Below are positions 1-8,416 of a stretch of 64,000 bases of DNA, one piece after another. The stretch's first letter is position 1, and the number at the start of each line of letters is the position of its first letter. Under the pieces are notes generated by a model. The model had not been told where the DNA came from and searched no databases. It saw only the letters and a program-made list of their open reading frames with translations. The stretch spans positions 62,001 to 126,000 of the forward strand of contig NZ_JOEH01000018.1 in the NCBI RefSeq assembly GCF_000719095.1, given 5' to 3'. The translations under genes and the position numbers were made by a program. The DNA is from Streptacidiphilus jeojiense. GTDB taxonomy: Bacteria; Actinomycetota; Actinomycetes; Streptomycetales; Streptomycetaceae.

Positions 1-1179
1 GTCCCCGCGGCCGCCGCGGTCCTCGCCGACTGGGGGGCGGAGGTGGTCAAGGTGGAGCACGCCGAACGCGGGGACGGACAGCGCGGCCTGGTCAACGTCC
101 TGGGCGTGGACGCGATCGTCGACGGCAGCAGCTTCTCGCCGATCTTCGAGGGTCCCAACCGGGGCAAGCGCAGCATCGGCCTGGCGCTGGAGAAGCCCGA
201 GGCCCGCGCGATCCTGGACCGGCTGATCGAGCAGAGCGACGTCTTCCTGACCAACTTCCTCCCGGACGCCCGCGCCAAGCTGCACATCGACCTGGAGGAC
301 GTCCGCAGGGTCAACCCGGACATCATCTACGTCCGCGGTTCCGGCTTCGGGGCCCGCGGGGCGGAGGCGACCAAGGGCGGCTACGACATGACCGCCTTCT
401 GGGCCAGGTCCGGCAGCGGCGCCGGAGCCACCCCGCAGGAGGCCGCCCGGCTGGCGCCGATGCCGGCCGGCGGCTACGGCGACAACCTCGGCGCGATGAC
501 CATCGCCGGCGGCATCGCCGCCGCCCTCTACGCCCGCGCGACCACCGGCGAGACCTCCGTGGTCGACGTCTCCCTGCTCGGCGTCGGCGCCTGGGCCACG
601 CAGTTCACCGTGAACCTGGCCCTGATGGCCGGCGGCCCCCCGCCGCGTCCCCCGGTGCCCCGGCACGGCTCGGCCAGGAACCCGCTGGTCGGCAGCTACC
701 GCACCTCGGACGGACGCTGGCTGCTGTTCTCCATGCTGCAACCGGGCCGCTACTGGGGCGAGTTCTGCACCGTGGTGGACCGCCCGGACCTGATCACCGA
801 CCCGCGCTTCGACACCGTCGAGAAGCTCATGGCCGACGCCCCGCAGGCGGCCGAAATCATCGCGGAGATCATCAGCGGCCGGACCTTCGACGAGTGGGTC
901 TCCCTGTTCGACGGTATCGAGGGCCAGTGGGCGATCGTCCAGGACGCCTGGGGGGTCGCCAACGACACGTCACTGCGTGAGAACGGCATGATCGCCACCG
1001 TCCAGGACAGCGACGGCGTCGACCGCGAGCTGGTGGCCAACCCGGTCCAGTTCGACGAGACACCGGCCCGGCTGCGCCGGGGACCCCAGTTCGCCGAGCA
1101 CACCGACGAAATCCTGCGCGGCCTCGGCCTGACGGACGAACAGCTGATCGAGCTGAAGATCGCCGGTGCGGTCACCTGA
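1..1179 (+). CDS. Family III CoA transferase (CaiB/BaiF), 5' end cut by window
   Basis: The reading frame is open from base 2-3 of the window, so the true start lies upstream; 393 residues are visible. The first visible residues (AAAAVLADWGAEVVKVEH) are the conserved N-terminal Rossmann segment of family III CoA transferases. The motif GYGDNLGAM near base 478 contains the Asp expected to form the acyl-aspartyl intermediate, followed by a VVDVSLL strand. The enzyme would move CoA from one acyl-CoA to a carboxylic acid, activating or recycling a catabolic intermediate in the cytoplasm. It is followed by a dehydratase operon. The exact acyl substrate cannot be told. Confidence 0.9.
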   Translation, partial: VPAAAAVLADWGAEVVKVEHAERGDGQRGLVNVLGVDAIVDGSSFSPIFEGPNRGKRSIGLALEKPEARAILDRLIEQSDVFLTNFLPDARAKLHIDLEDVRRVNPDIIYVRGSGFGARGAEATKGGYDMTAFWARSGSGAGATPQEAARLAPMPAGGYGDNLGAMTIAGGIAAALYARATTGETSVVDVSLLGVGAWATQFTVNLALMAGGPPPRPPVPRHGSARNPLVGSYRTSDGRWLLFSMLQPGRYWGEFCTVVDRPDLITDPRFDTVEKLMADAPQAAEIIAEIISGRTFDEWVSLFDGIEGQWAIVQDAWGVANDTSLRENGMIATVQDSDGVDRELVANPVQFDETPARLRRGPQFAEHTDEILRGLGLTDEQLIELKIAGAVT

Positions 1180-1206
1180 ACCGCCTGACTGTTCATCAAG
1201 GAGCAG

Positions 1207-1662
1207 ATGATGGCAGTGATGCCCATCGAATGGGGCAAGGTACGCGAGTACGCGCAGGCGACGGGGGCGGCGCGGCCGGAGTACCTGGACGACCCGCACG
1301 CCCCGATCCCGCCGACCTTCCTGGCGACGGTGGTGTTCTGGACGCCCATCGGCGAGAGCCTGCGCTCCCCGCAGGTGCTGAAGGCCTGCGCGGAAGCCGG
1401 GATGGAGGCAGGTAGGCACTCCCTGCTCTCGCTGGAGCAGGAGTACGTCTACCACGGTGCACTGCCCCGGGCCGGCGACCGGCTGCACGCCTCGGAGCAG
1501 CTGCGCGACGTGCGCGTCAAGCAGACCAGGAGCGGGCGGTCCATGGTCGTGGTCCGGTTCACCGTCTCCTTCCACGACCAGCCGACCCTCCAGGACGAGC
1601 AGGGCGAACTGCGCGCCGAGTGCCGGTACACCTCGGCCTACCTCCAGCGGGAGCACCCATGA
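1207..1662 (+). CDS. FAS1-like hot-dog dehydratase (MaoC N-terminal type)
   Basis: A 151-residue single hot-dog protein resembling the N-terminal half of two-domain MaoC enoyl-CoA hydratases (FAS1-like dehydratase domain). It has the pattern IPPTFLATVVFW in its first third and LLSLEQEYVYHGALPRAGD in the middle, typical of that half, but no obvious hydratase D/H pair of its own. AAGGAG lies just upstream of two adjacent ATG codons (1207 and 1210), so the start may be one codon later. The stop overlaps the ATG of the next hot-dog gene (ATGA), so the two subunits are probably made together and form a heteromeric hydratase. Confidence 0.82.
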   Translation: MMAVMPIEWGKVREYAQATGAARPEYLDDPHAPIPPTFLATVVFWTPIGESLRSPQVLKACAEAGMEAGRHSLLSLEQEYVYHGALPRAGDRLHASEQLRDVRVKQTRSGRSMVVVRFTVSFHDQPTLQDEQGELRAECRYTSAYLQREHP

Positions 1663-2087
1663 TCGACCCGGTACCCGGCGCCACCCTGCCGGAACGCAGC
1701 TTCGGCCCGGTCACCGCGACCGACATCGTCCGCTACCAGGGCGCCAGCGGCGACATGAACCCGATCCACCACGACGACGACTTCGCCCGCGCGGCCGGCT
1801 ACCCCGCCGCGTTCAGCGCCGGGATGCTCAGCGCCGGCTGGCTCGCCGCCTACTGCACCGAGCACCTGGGCGAGACCGGTGTGCGCCGCTACCGCACCAG
1901 GTTCCGCGAGGTGGTCCACCGCGGCGACACGCTGACGGCGTCGGCGAAGGTCGTCCGGGTCTTCGAGGTCGACCGCGAGCAGCGGGTGGAACTGGCGATC
2001 CGGCTCCGCAAGGACGGCGACGGATCGGTGGTCGTGGACGGAACGGCGGAGTTCGCACTGCAACCACAGGGAGCACAGCAGCCATGA
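1659..2087 (+). CDS. MaoC-like (R)-specific enoyl-CoA hydratase subunit
   Basis: A 142-residue hot-dog protein with the hydratase-2 signature YQGASGDMNPIHHD; Asp32 and His37 are the expected catalytic pair. ATG 1659 is chosen because it overlaps the upstream stop as ATGA. A longer in-frame start at 1620 would lie inside the preceding gene. With the FAS1-like neighbour it resembles split MaoC heteromers such as ChsH1-ChsH2 of steroid side-chain degradation. It would hydrate a 2-enoyl-CoA to a 3-hydroxyacyl-CoA. The stop again overlaps the next start. Confidence 0.87.
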   Translation: MIDPVPGATLPERSFGPVTATDIVRYQGASGDMNPIHHDDDFARAAGYPAAFSAGMLSAGWLAAYCTEHLGETGVRRYRTRFREVVHRGDTLTASAKVVRVFEVDREQRVELAIRLRKDGDGSVVVDGTAEFALQPQGAQQP

Positions 2088-2965
2088 CGACGAACCCCAA
2101 CGCACGGCCGGGGCAGCCGACCGCGCTGGTCATCGGCGGCGGCGGGATGGGCATGTCGACCGCCCGCCGCCTGGGCCAGTCCCACCGGATCGTGCTGGCC
2201 AGCCGGTCCGCGAAGGCGAACGAGGAGCGGGAGGCCGCACTGCGCGAGGACGGCGTGGACGCCGTCGCCGTCGAGTGCGACGTGACGGATCCGGCCTCGG
2301 TCGCAGGGCTCGCGGAGTTCGTGGCCGAACGCGGCCCGCTGCGCACCCTGGCCCATGTCGCCGGGCTCTCCCCGTCGATGGACGACTGGCACGGCATCTT
2401 CAGCGTCAACCTGATCGGCACCGCATTGATGGAGAGCGCCTGTCTGGGCCTGGCAGCCCCGGGCAGCGCGGCGGTGTTCGTCTCCTCCTCCGCCGGCCAC
2501 CTCGCCGACCCTCCGGCCCAGGAGGTCACCGAGGTGCTGGACGATCCGCTGGCGCCGGACTTCTTCAGCCGTCTCGACCGGCTCTTCACCCCGGAGGAGC
2601 AGACGCCGCTGCAGGCCTACCGGCTCTCCAAGTTCGCCCTCAACCGGATGTGCCGCCGCCAGGTGTCGGCCTGGGGCGCCAAGGGCGCACGGATCGTCTC
2701 GGTCTCCCCCGGACCCATCGCCACCCCGATGGGCGCCCGGGAACTCGACGGACCCAACCGCGAGGTGAAGCTGGCGCTGATGCGGCGACTGCCCATCGCC
2801 CGCGAGGGGACCATGGTGGAGACGGCCGACGCGATCGAGTTCCTGGCCTCCGACCGCGCCTCCTACATCACCGGCATCGACCTGCTGGTCGACGGGGGTC
2901 TGGTCGCGGCGACCCGCCCCGACCCGACATCCCGCGTCCACGGAGCTTACGGAGCGTCAGAGTGA
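2084..2965 (+). CDS. Short-chain dehydrogenase/reductase
   Basis: A 293-residue SDR. The nucleotide-binding motif is degenerate (VIGGGGMGMSTARRL instead of TGxxxGxG). The active site is YRLSKFA (Tyr-x-x-x-Lys) with Ser residues in FVSSSAGH, and the C-terminus has the usual SYITGIDLLVDGGL. It likely oxidises the 3-hydroxyacyl-CoA made by the hydratase pair or another secondary alcohol. ATG 2084 overlaps the previous stop, with GGGAG upstream. The downstream gene starts at GTG 2962 inside this gene's end (GTGA), so all four cistrons look translationally coupled. Confidence 0.87.
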   Translation: MTTNPNARPGQPTALVIGGGGMGMSTARRLGQSHRIVLASRSAKANEEREAALREDGVDAVAVECDVTDPASVAGLAEFVAERGPLRTLAHVAGLSPSMDDWHGIFSVNLIGTALMESACLGLAAPGSAAVFVSSSAGHLADPPAQEVTEVLDDPLAPDFFSRLDRLFTPEEQTPLQAYRLSKFALNRMCRRQVSAWGAKGARIVSVSPGPIATPMGARELDGPNREVKLALMRRLPIAREGTMVETADAIEFLASDRASYITGIDLLVDGGLVAATRPDPTSRVHGAYGASE

Positions 2966-5433
2966 CCGCCGGGACCCGGCCTGCCACCAGTGCGCCCCTC
3001 GCCGGGCTGCTCGTCGTCGACCTCTCGACCACCCTGCCGGGCGCACAGGCCACGCAGTTCCTGGCCGACGCGGGCGCGGACGTCGTCCTGGTCGAGCCGC
3101 CGGGCGGCAGCCCACTGCGCGCCGACCCCGGCTGGCCCGGGCTGCTGCGCGGCAAGCGCAGCATCACCCTGGACATCGGCCTGGGCTCCGAGGACCGCCC
3201 CGTCCTGGACGGCCTGCTGCTCCAGGCCGACGTGCTGGTCACCACGATGCGCCCGGCGGCGGCCGAGCGGCACGGCTTCACCGCGCAGCGCCTGGCCGAG
3301 GCCTTTCCCCGCCTGGTGGCTGCCAAAATCACCGGCTGGGGGTCGCACGGCCCGTGGGCCGACTACAAGGGCTACGAGAGCCTGGTGATGGCCAAGACCG
3401 GCGTGATGCACTCGAAGCGGCAGCTGTCACCGGGCCCCGATCCGGCGTACGTCTCCACGCCGTACGCCTGCTACGCCGCCGCGCAGACGGCGGTCCAGGG
3501 CATCCTCGCCGCGCTGTTCGAGCGCGAGAGCAGCGGCCTCGGCCAGGTGGTCGAATCCGACCTGGTGTCGAGTGTGGGCGCGCTGGACCCGTACAACTGG
3601 TTCTACGAGATGATCCTGCACCGCTACCCCGACGCCTTCACCCCGCAGATCGCGGCCTTCGACGCGCAGGGACGGCCGCAGACACGGCTGATGTACGCCC
3701 TGCTGGTCGCCGCGACCAAGGACGGCACCTGGCTGCAGTTCGCCCACACCGCGCCGCGGCTGATGCAGGCCTGGCTGGAGGAGCTGGGCCTGGCGGACGA
3801 GCTGAAGGATCCGAAGTGGACGGACTTCCCCGACCTGCCCACCCCCGAGCTGCGCTTCGAGTGGTGGACCAGGATGCTGGCCGAGGTCGGCGCCCGGACC
3901 CTGCCGGAGTGGGAGGCGACCTTCGCACGCAACTCCAACGTCTTCGGCGAGCAGTTCCGCACACCCGACCAGGCCCTCGACCACCCGCAGATCCTGCACG
4001 AGGGCCGGGCGGTCACCGTGGACGACCCCGACCTGGGCCCCGTGCGCCAGCCCTCGACGCTGGTGCACGCGGCCGGGCGCCCGCTCACCGAGATCCGCCG
4101 CGCACCGAGACCGGGCGAGCACAGCGAGGAGCTGCGCCGGCTGGCCGCCCTGGCTGCCCCCGAGCTTGAGACACCGTCAACACAGGGCACCGCTGCGGGA
4201 ACCGGCGGCCTCCCGCTGGCCGGGGTCACGATCCTGGAGCTGGGCGGGATGTTCGCCGCACCCTACGGCGCGACCCTGCTGACGGATCTCGGCGCACGCG
4301 TCATCAAGGTCGAGCCCCTGGAGGGCGACACCATCCGCTCGGTGATGGCCTTCCCCGAGGCCGGCGGCGCCAAGGTGCTCCAGGGCAAGGAGAGCATCGC
4401 GCTCGACCTGCGCACGCCCGAGGGCCTGGCCGTCGTCCTCGACCTGGCCCGCCGCAGCGACCTGGTGCTGCAGTGCTACCGCGCCGGTGTCACCGAGCGC
4501 CTCGGCATCGACGAGGCCTCACTCAAGGCCGTCAACCCCGACCTGGTCTACCTCAACTCCCCCGGCTACGGCATCGACGGACCCTACGGTCACAAGCCGG
4601 CCTACGCGCCCTCCATCGGCGCCGCCTCTGGCATCGCGCTGACCGACGCGGCCACGGCCGGAGCCAGCCCGGCCAACCAGGAGGAGTTGCTGCGCGGGGC
4701 ACGCGAACGGTGGGCCGGCGGCGCCGTACCTGCCGTCCAGGCCGACGGGATCGCCGCGCTGAGCGTGGGTTCCGCCCTGCTGCTCGGCCTGTACGCCAGA
4801 CGGCGGGGCATCGCCCTGACCGGCATGGTGACCACCATGCTCGGCAGCTGCACCCAGGCACTCATCGGCCGCAACACCAGCTATGCCGACCGGCCCCCGC
4901 TGACCAGGGTGGACGACGGTTTCCAGGGCACCGGACCGCTGCACCGCCTCTACCGCGCCTCGGACGGCTGGGTCTTCCTCGCGGCCTCCGCCGAACGGGA
5001 CTGGTCCGCACTGGCCACCGCCCTGAGCAGCCACAGCGACCTTGGCAACGAGCGCTTCTCCACCGCCGACGCACGCGACGCCAACGGCGACGCACTCACC
5101 GACGTGCTCAGCCGCATCTTCGCCACCCGGACCAAGGACGCCTGGGAGGCGGACCTGACCGCCCGCGACGTCGGCTGCGTCGCCGTCTGCCAGGAGAACG
5201 CCGAATGGCGGATGCAGTCCGACGAGTTCCACCGGGCCGGTTATGCCGTCGACGCGGTGAGCCCCATCTTCGACGAGCACCGACGCCTCGCCCCGCTCAG
5301 CCGCTTCTCGCGCTCGGCGGTCAAGGCGGACGCCGGCTGCACCCTCGGCCAGCACACCGATGCGCTGCTGCGCGAACTGGGCCGCAGTGCCGAGTCCATA
5401 GCGGACCTTCGCAGCAGGGACGTGGTGCGATGA
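2962..5433 (+). CDS. Fused double-domain family III CoA transferase
   Basis: An 823-residue protein with two complete CaiB/BaiF domains (about residues 10-390 and 415-815) joined by a short linker rich in small residues. Domain 2 has VIKVEPLEGD and VQADGIAALSVG, where Asp is at the expected catalytic position. By spacing to the following AAL/GLY helix, domain 1 has Cys in PYACYAAAQ at that position. Only the second half may therefore carry the acyl-enzyme chemistry. Family members normally act as interlocked homodimers, so this looks like a single-chain pseudodimer. The start GTG 2962 overlaps the SDR stop. Confidence 0.88.
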   Translation: MTAGTRPATSAPLAGLLVVDLSTTLPGAQATQFLADAGADVVLVEPPGGSPLRADPGWPGLLRGKRSITLDIGLGSEDRPVLDGLLLQADVLVTTMRPAAAERHGFTAQRLAEAFPRLVAAKITGWGSHGPWADYKGYESLVMAKTGVMHSKRQLSPGPDPAYVSTPYACYAAAQTAVQGILAALFERESSGLGQVVESDLVSSVGALDPYNWFYEMILHRYPDAFTPQIAAFDAQGRPQTRLMYALLVAATKDGTWLQFAHTAPRLMQAWLEELGLADELKDPKWTDFPDLPTPELRFEWWTRMLAEVGARTLPEWEATFARNSNVFGEQFRTPDQALDHPQILHEGRAVTVDDPDLGPVRQPSTLVHAAGRPLTEIRRAPRPGEHSEELRRLAALAAPELETPSTQGTAAGTGGLPLAGVTILELGGMFAAPYGATLLTDLGARVIKVEPLEGDTIRSVMAFPEAGGAKVLQGKESIALDLRTPEGLAVVLDLARRSDLVLQCYRAGVTERLGIDEASLKAVNPDLVYLNSPGYGIDGPYGHKPAYAPSIGAASGIALTDAATAGASPANQEELLRGARERWAGGAVPAVQADGIAALSVGSALLLGLYARRRGIALTGMVTTMLGSCTQALIGRNTSYADRPPLTRVDDGFQGTGPLHRLYRASDGWVFLAASAERDWSALATALSSHSDLGNERFSTADARDANGDALTDVLSRIFATRTKDAWEADLTARDVGCVAVCQENAEWRMQSDEFHRAGYAVDAVSPIFDEHRRLAPLSRFSRSAVKADAGCTLGQHTDALLRELGRSAESIADLRSRDVVR

Positions 5434-6437
5434 GCATCCCCGTACCCGAAGAACTGAGGCCGACCGGATCCGTTCTGTCGGCACCGCCGCGGCGGCCCGG
5501 ATCCGTCCGCCGCACCTCCACCATGGACTTCACCTGGCCGGACGGCCTGGGCGGCGACACCGTCCTGGACGGCCGTGCCCGCGACCTGCTGACCCTGAGC
5601 GATGGCTCGGCCGGAGCTGTCGCCGAGGCCCGGCTCGGCATGGTCAGCGATCCGCGGCGGGTGGTCCGGACGATCACCTCGACGCCCCCGCTGCCGCCGT
5701 TGCGGGACCTGGTGGGCGAGTCGGCCATGTCGGGCTTCCGGGCCCGGATGTCCGTGCCGGCGGCGGCCGAGGCCGCTGCCGGTACCCCGCTGCACCTCCT
5801 GCTCGACGACGTGCCCGGCGCCACCCTGGTCTCCGGCTCCGCGTTCCAGCGCTGGTACGACCCCGAGCTGTACCGCGAGCTCAAGGCCGACGTGAGCCGG
5901 CGGGTGATGACCGACGTCTGCACCGGATACCAGCGCGGCTCCAGCGCCCTGCGCCAGGACGGCACCCTGATCTGGCGTCAGAATCGGGCACTGGCAGTGG
6001 ACCTGGCCGCCGTGGACGACGACCTCGCCTGGCACGCGTACCCGGACCACACCGGGGTGGCCATGCGCCGCGCGCGCCGGATCGACGTCTGGATCGACGG
6101 CTCCACCGTCCACGTGGACGCCTTCTTCCAGGACTCCTCGACCCTCCCCGAGGGCGGCCGCCAGTCGATCCACGAGTACAGCCTGACGGCGCAGGCCGAT
6201 CTGGACTCGCAGACCCTGCGCGCGGTCACCCCCGTCGCCCGGGTGCTGCCCTACGACGAGTGCCCGCTGGCCGTCCTCAACGTCGGGGCGCTGGTCGGGC
6301 TGCCGCTCGGCGGGCTGCGCCAGGCCGTGCTGAAGCGCCTGGCCGGCCCGCTGGGCTGCACCCACCTGAACGACATGCTGCGCGCGCTCGCCGACGTTCC
6401 GGCACTCGCCGGGCGGCTGGCCGATCCCGCAGCCTGA
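5430..6437 (+). CDS. DUF2889 domain protein
   Basis: A 335-residue protein ending with the motif LGCTHLNDMLRALA, which I associate with DUF2889 proteins that often sit beside acyl-CoA catabolic genes. Residues 100-250 contain several short acidic and aromatic strands (HAYPDHTGVAMRRARRIDVWID). There is no signal peptide or membrane segment. ATG 5430 overlaps the stop of the double CoA transferase, making it the sixth gene of the operon. Biochemical function is unknown; the context suggests a role with CoA-bound intermediates. Confidence 0.72.
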   Translation: MSIPVPEELRPTGSVLSAPPRRPGSVRRTSTMDFTWPDGLGGDTVLDGRARDLLTLSDGSAGAVAEARLGMVSDPRRVVRTITSTPPLPPLRDLVGESAMSGFRARMSVPAAAEAAAGTPLHLLLDDVPGATLVSGSAFQRWYDPELYRELKADVSRRVMTDVCTGYQRGSSALRQDGTLIWRQNRALAVDLAAVDDDLAWHAYPDHTGVAMRRARRIDVWIDGSTVHVDAFFQDSSTLPEGGRQSIHEYSLTAQADLDSQTLRAVTPVARVLPYDECPLAVLNVGALVGLPLGGLRQAVLKRLAGPLGCTHLNDMLRALADVPALAGRLADPAA

Positions 6438-6454
6438 CCCCCAGGAGGCACAGT

Positions 6455-7165
6455 TCAGCCGCGGCCCTCCGGGGTACCCGGCTCCTGCCCCATGAGCTCC
6501 GCTGTCGCAGCCGACAGCGGAGCCGTGAGCATGCCCACCCAGCCGTCGACGTAGTTGCTCAGCTGGGCCTCGCTGATGTGGTGCCGGCCGCGTGCCAGTT
6601 CGGCGAGGAGGTTGAGCACGCTGTTGTACAGCTGCACCTGGCGACCCCGCCGGGCCCGCTCGGGCAGCGCGGCCATCAGGTCGGGGACCAGGTCTCCGAG
6701 CAGGCCGAAGGACGAGTCGTCGGCGCCCTCGGGAAGGTACTGCGCGAAGGTCCGCGGGTTGGCGCTCACCCGGGCCAGGAACGGAACGAACATCTCCCCC
6801 GCCTCGATGCTCTCGACCAGCGGCCGCACGATCAGCCACACCGCGGCCCAGGGGTCGCCGGGCACCCCCTGGGCGCGGACCTCGCTGAGCAGTTCGGCCC
6901 GCCGGGCGTTGATCCGCACGTAGCGGAACGCGATCAGGGCGCGCACCAGGCCGGCCTGCGAACCGAAGTGGTAGGCGATCACGGACGAGTTCGACTGCCC
7001 CGCCTCGGACCGGATCTGCTGCAGGGTGACGGCCTCGATGCCGTTCAGGGCGAAGAGGCGCTCGGCGGTCACCATGAGCAGCTCGCGGGTGGCGTCTCCG
7101 GCGGAGTGGCGGCGCCTGCGCCGCACGTCCCGGTCGTGGTCGTGATCGTGGTCGTGGTCGGACAT
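6455..7165 (-). CDS. TetR-family regulator with His-Asp-rich N-terminus
   Basis: About 236 residues. A helix-turn-helix lies near residues 40-75 (VTLQQIRSEAGQSNSSVIAYHFGSQAGLVRAL), followed by an all-helical effector domain. The N-terminus is SDHDHDHDHD then a run of Arg, encoded by repeats around 7132-7163. ATG 7165 is preferred; an in-frame TTG lies two codons upstream. It is transcribed away from the amidohydrolase across a 119-bp AT-containing divergent region, so it probably controls that operon or itself. Effector unknown. It ends 17 bases from the DUF2889 gene and converges on it. Confidence 0.87.
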   Translation of the reverse strand: MSDHDHDHDHDRDVRRRRRHSAGDATRELLMVTAERLFALNGIEAVTLQQIRSEAGQSNSSVIAYHFGSQAGLVRALIAFRYVRINARRAELLSEVRAQGVPGDPWAAVWLIVRPLVESIEAGEMFVPFLARVSANPRTFAQYLPEGADDSSFGLLGDLVPDLMAALPERARRGRQVQLYNSVLNLLAELARGRHHISEAQLSNYVDGWVGMLTAPLSAATAELMGQEPGTPEGRG

Positions 7166-7284
7166 GACCAAAAGATAAGGGACTGCTCTTAGAAAAGGTA
7201 GACAGTTAAATAATTGAGTGGAATGCTCGAGGCGACCGACACACCTGAGCGGCCTAGCGCCGCCCGCGCTGCGGAGGGCCCTGC

Positions 7285-8412
7285 ATGCCCAAACTCTGGA
7301 CGAACTCCGGCGATTCGCACTTCCTCGAACCGGAGGACCTGTGGGAGTCGCGACTTCCCCGACGGCTTGCCGCCCTGACCCCCAAGGCCGCCAAGGACCC
7401 TGACGGCGAGTACGAGACCGTGCACGTGGACGGTCAGAGCTTCCGCCGCAAGCTGCCTACCTCGGCGGCGGTGACCTTCCTGGAGGAGAGCCGCAAGGCG
7501 GCCGGCATCCGCGACGCCGGGCTCCGGCTGGGCGATCTGGACCAGGAGGGCGTCTGGGCCGAGGTGATCTTCCCCTCGCTGGGCATGTGGGCCTCCACCT
7601 TCCGCACCCCCGAACTGCTGAAGGCCTGCATGCGGGCCAGCAACGAGTGGGCCCTGGAGGAGGTCGCATCGGTGTCCGACCGCTACGTGGTCACCGCCCA
7701 GGTCTCCACGCTCACGGTCGAGGACGCCGTGTCCGAACTGGAGTGGGCGGCCGAGCAGGGCTTCAAGGCGGTGTTCCTGCCGACCCGGCCGCACCCCAGC
7801 GCCCCGGACTGGCACCGGAACGAATGGGAGCCGTTCTGGGCCGCAGCCGAGCGGGCGAGCATGGTGCTCGCCATCCACATCGGGACCGACCCGGTCGACT
7901 TCACCTCCGAGCGCGTCGGCGTCGCCTACCGCGGGCCCGGCGGGGCGGTGATGAACTACACCGAGACCACCTTCTCCGGCCAGCGCGCCGCCATGAAGCT
8001 GGTGGCCTCCGGTGCGCTGGACCGGCACCCGGACCTGAAGGTGCTGATCTCCGAGGGCGGGGCCACCTGGATCCCGTTCCTGGGCGACCGGATGCGCGAG
8101 GGCTACCGGCAGCACCGGATGGCGGTGCGCCCGGAGCTGAAGCGGGACCCCAAGGACATCCTGATGACCCAGGTCTACGCGTCCTTCCAGCACGACGAGA
8201 GCGCCGTGGCGGCCTTCGACGCGATGGGCTACCGCAACGTCATGTTCGGGTCGGACTACCCGCACATGGAGGGCACCTACGGCCACACCCAGGACACCCT
8301 CAAGCAGCTGTTCGACGGCGTCAGCGAGGAGACCCGGCTGCGGATCACCCAGGGGGCGTTCCTGGAGCTCTTCCCGCACGTGCCGCCGGTTCCCGTCGGC
8401 GAGCCGGTCTGA
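7285..8412 (+). CDS. Amidohydrolase-family TIM-barrel protein
   Basis: A 375-residue protein of the amidohydrolase-related (PF04909-like) family. It has DSHFLEPEDLW at the N-terminus, LAIHIGTDP in the barrel, and MFGSDYPHMEGTYGH near the C-terminus, the signature of this group. GGAGGG precedes ATG 7285. Such proteins often hydrolyse or decarboxylate ring-derived acids in aromatic and steroid clusters. The next gene begins four bases after the stop, so this heads the operon that also makes the thiolase-like aldolase, DUF35 protein and alcohol dehydrogenase. Confidence 0.88.
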   Translation: MPKLWTNSGDSHFLEPEDLWESRLPRRLAALTPKAAKDPDGEYETVHVDGQSFRRKLPTSAAVTFLEESRKAAGIRDAGLRLGDLDQEGVWAEVIFPSLGMWASTFRTPELLKACMRASNEWALEEVASVSDRYVVTAQVSTLTVEDAVSELEWAAEQGFKAVFLPTRPHPSAPDWHRNEWEPFWAAAERASMVLAIHIGTDPVDFTSERVGVAYRGPGGAVMNYTETTFSGQRAAMKLVASGALDRHPDLKVLISEGGATWIPFLGDRMREGYRQHRMAVRPELKRDPKDILMTQVYASFQHDESAVAAFDAMGYRNVMFGSDYPHMEGTYGHTQDTLKQLFDGVSEETRLRITQGAFLELFPHVPPVPVGEPV

Positions 8413-8416
8413 CCCG

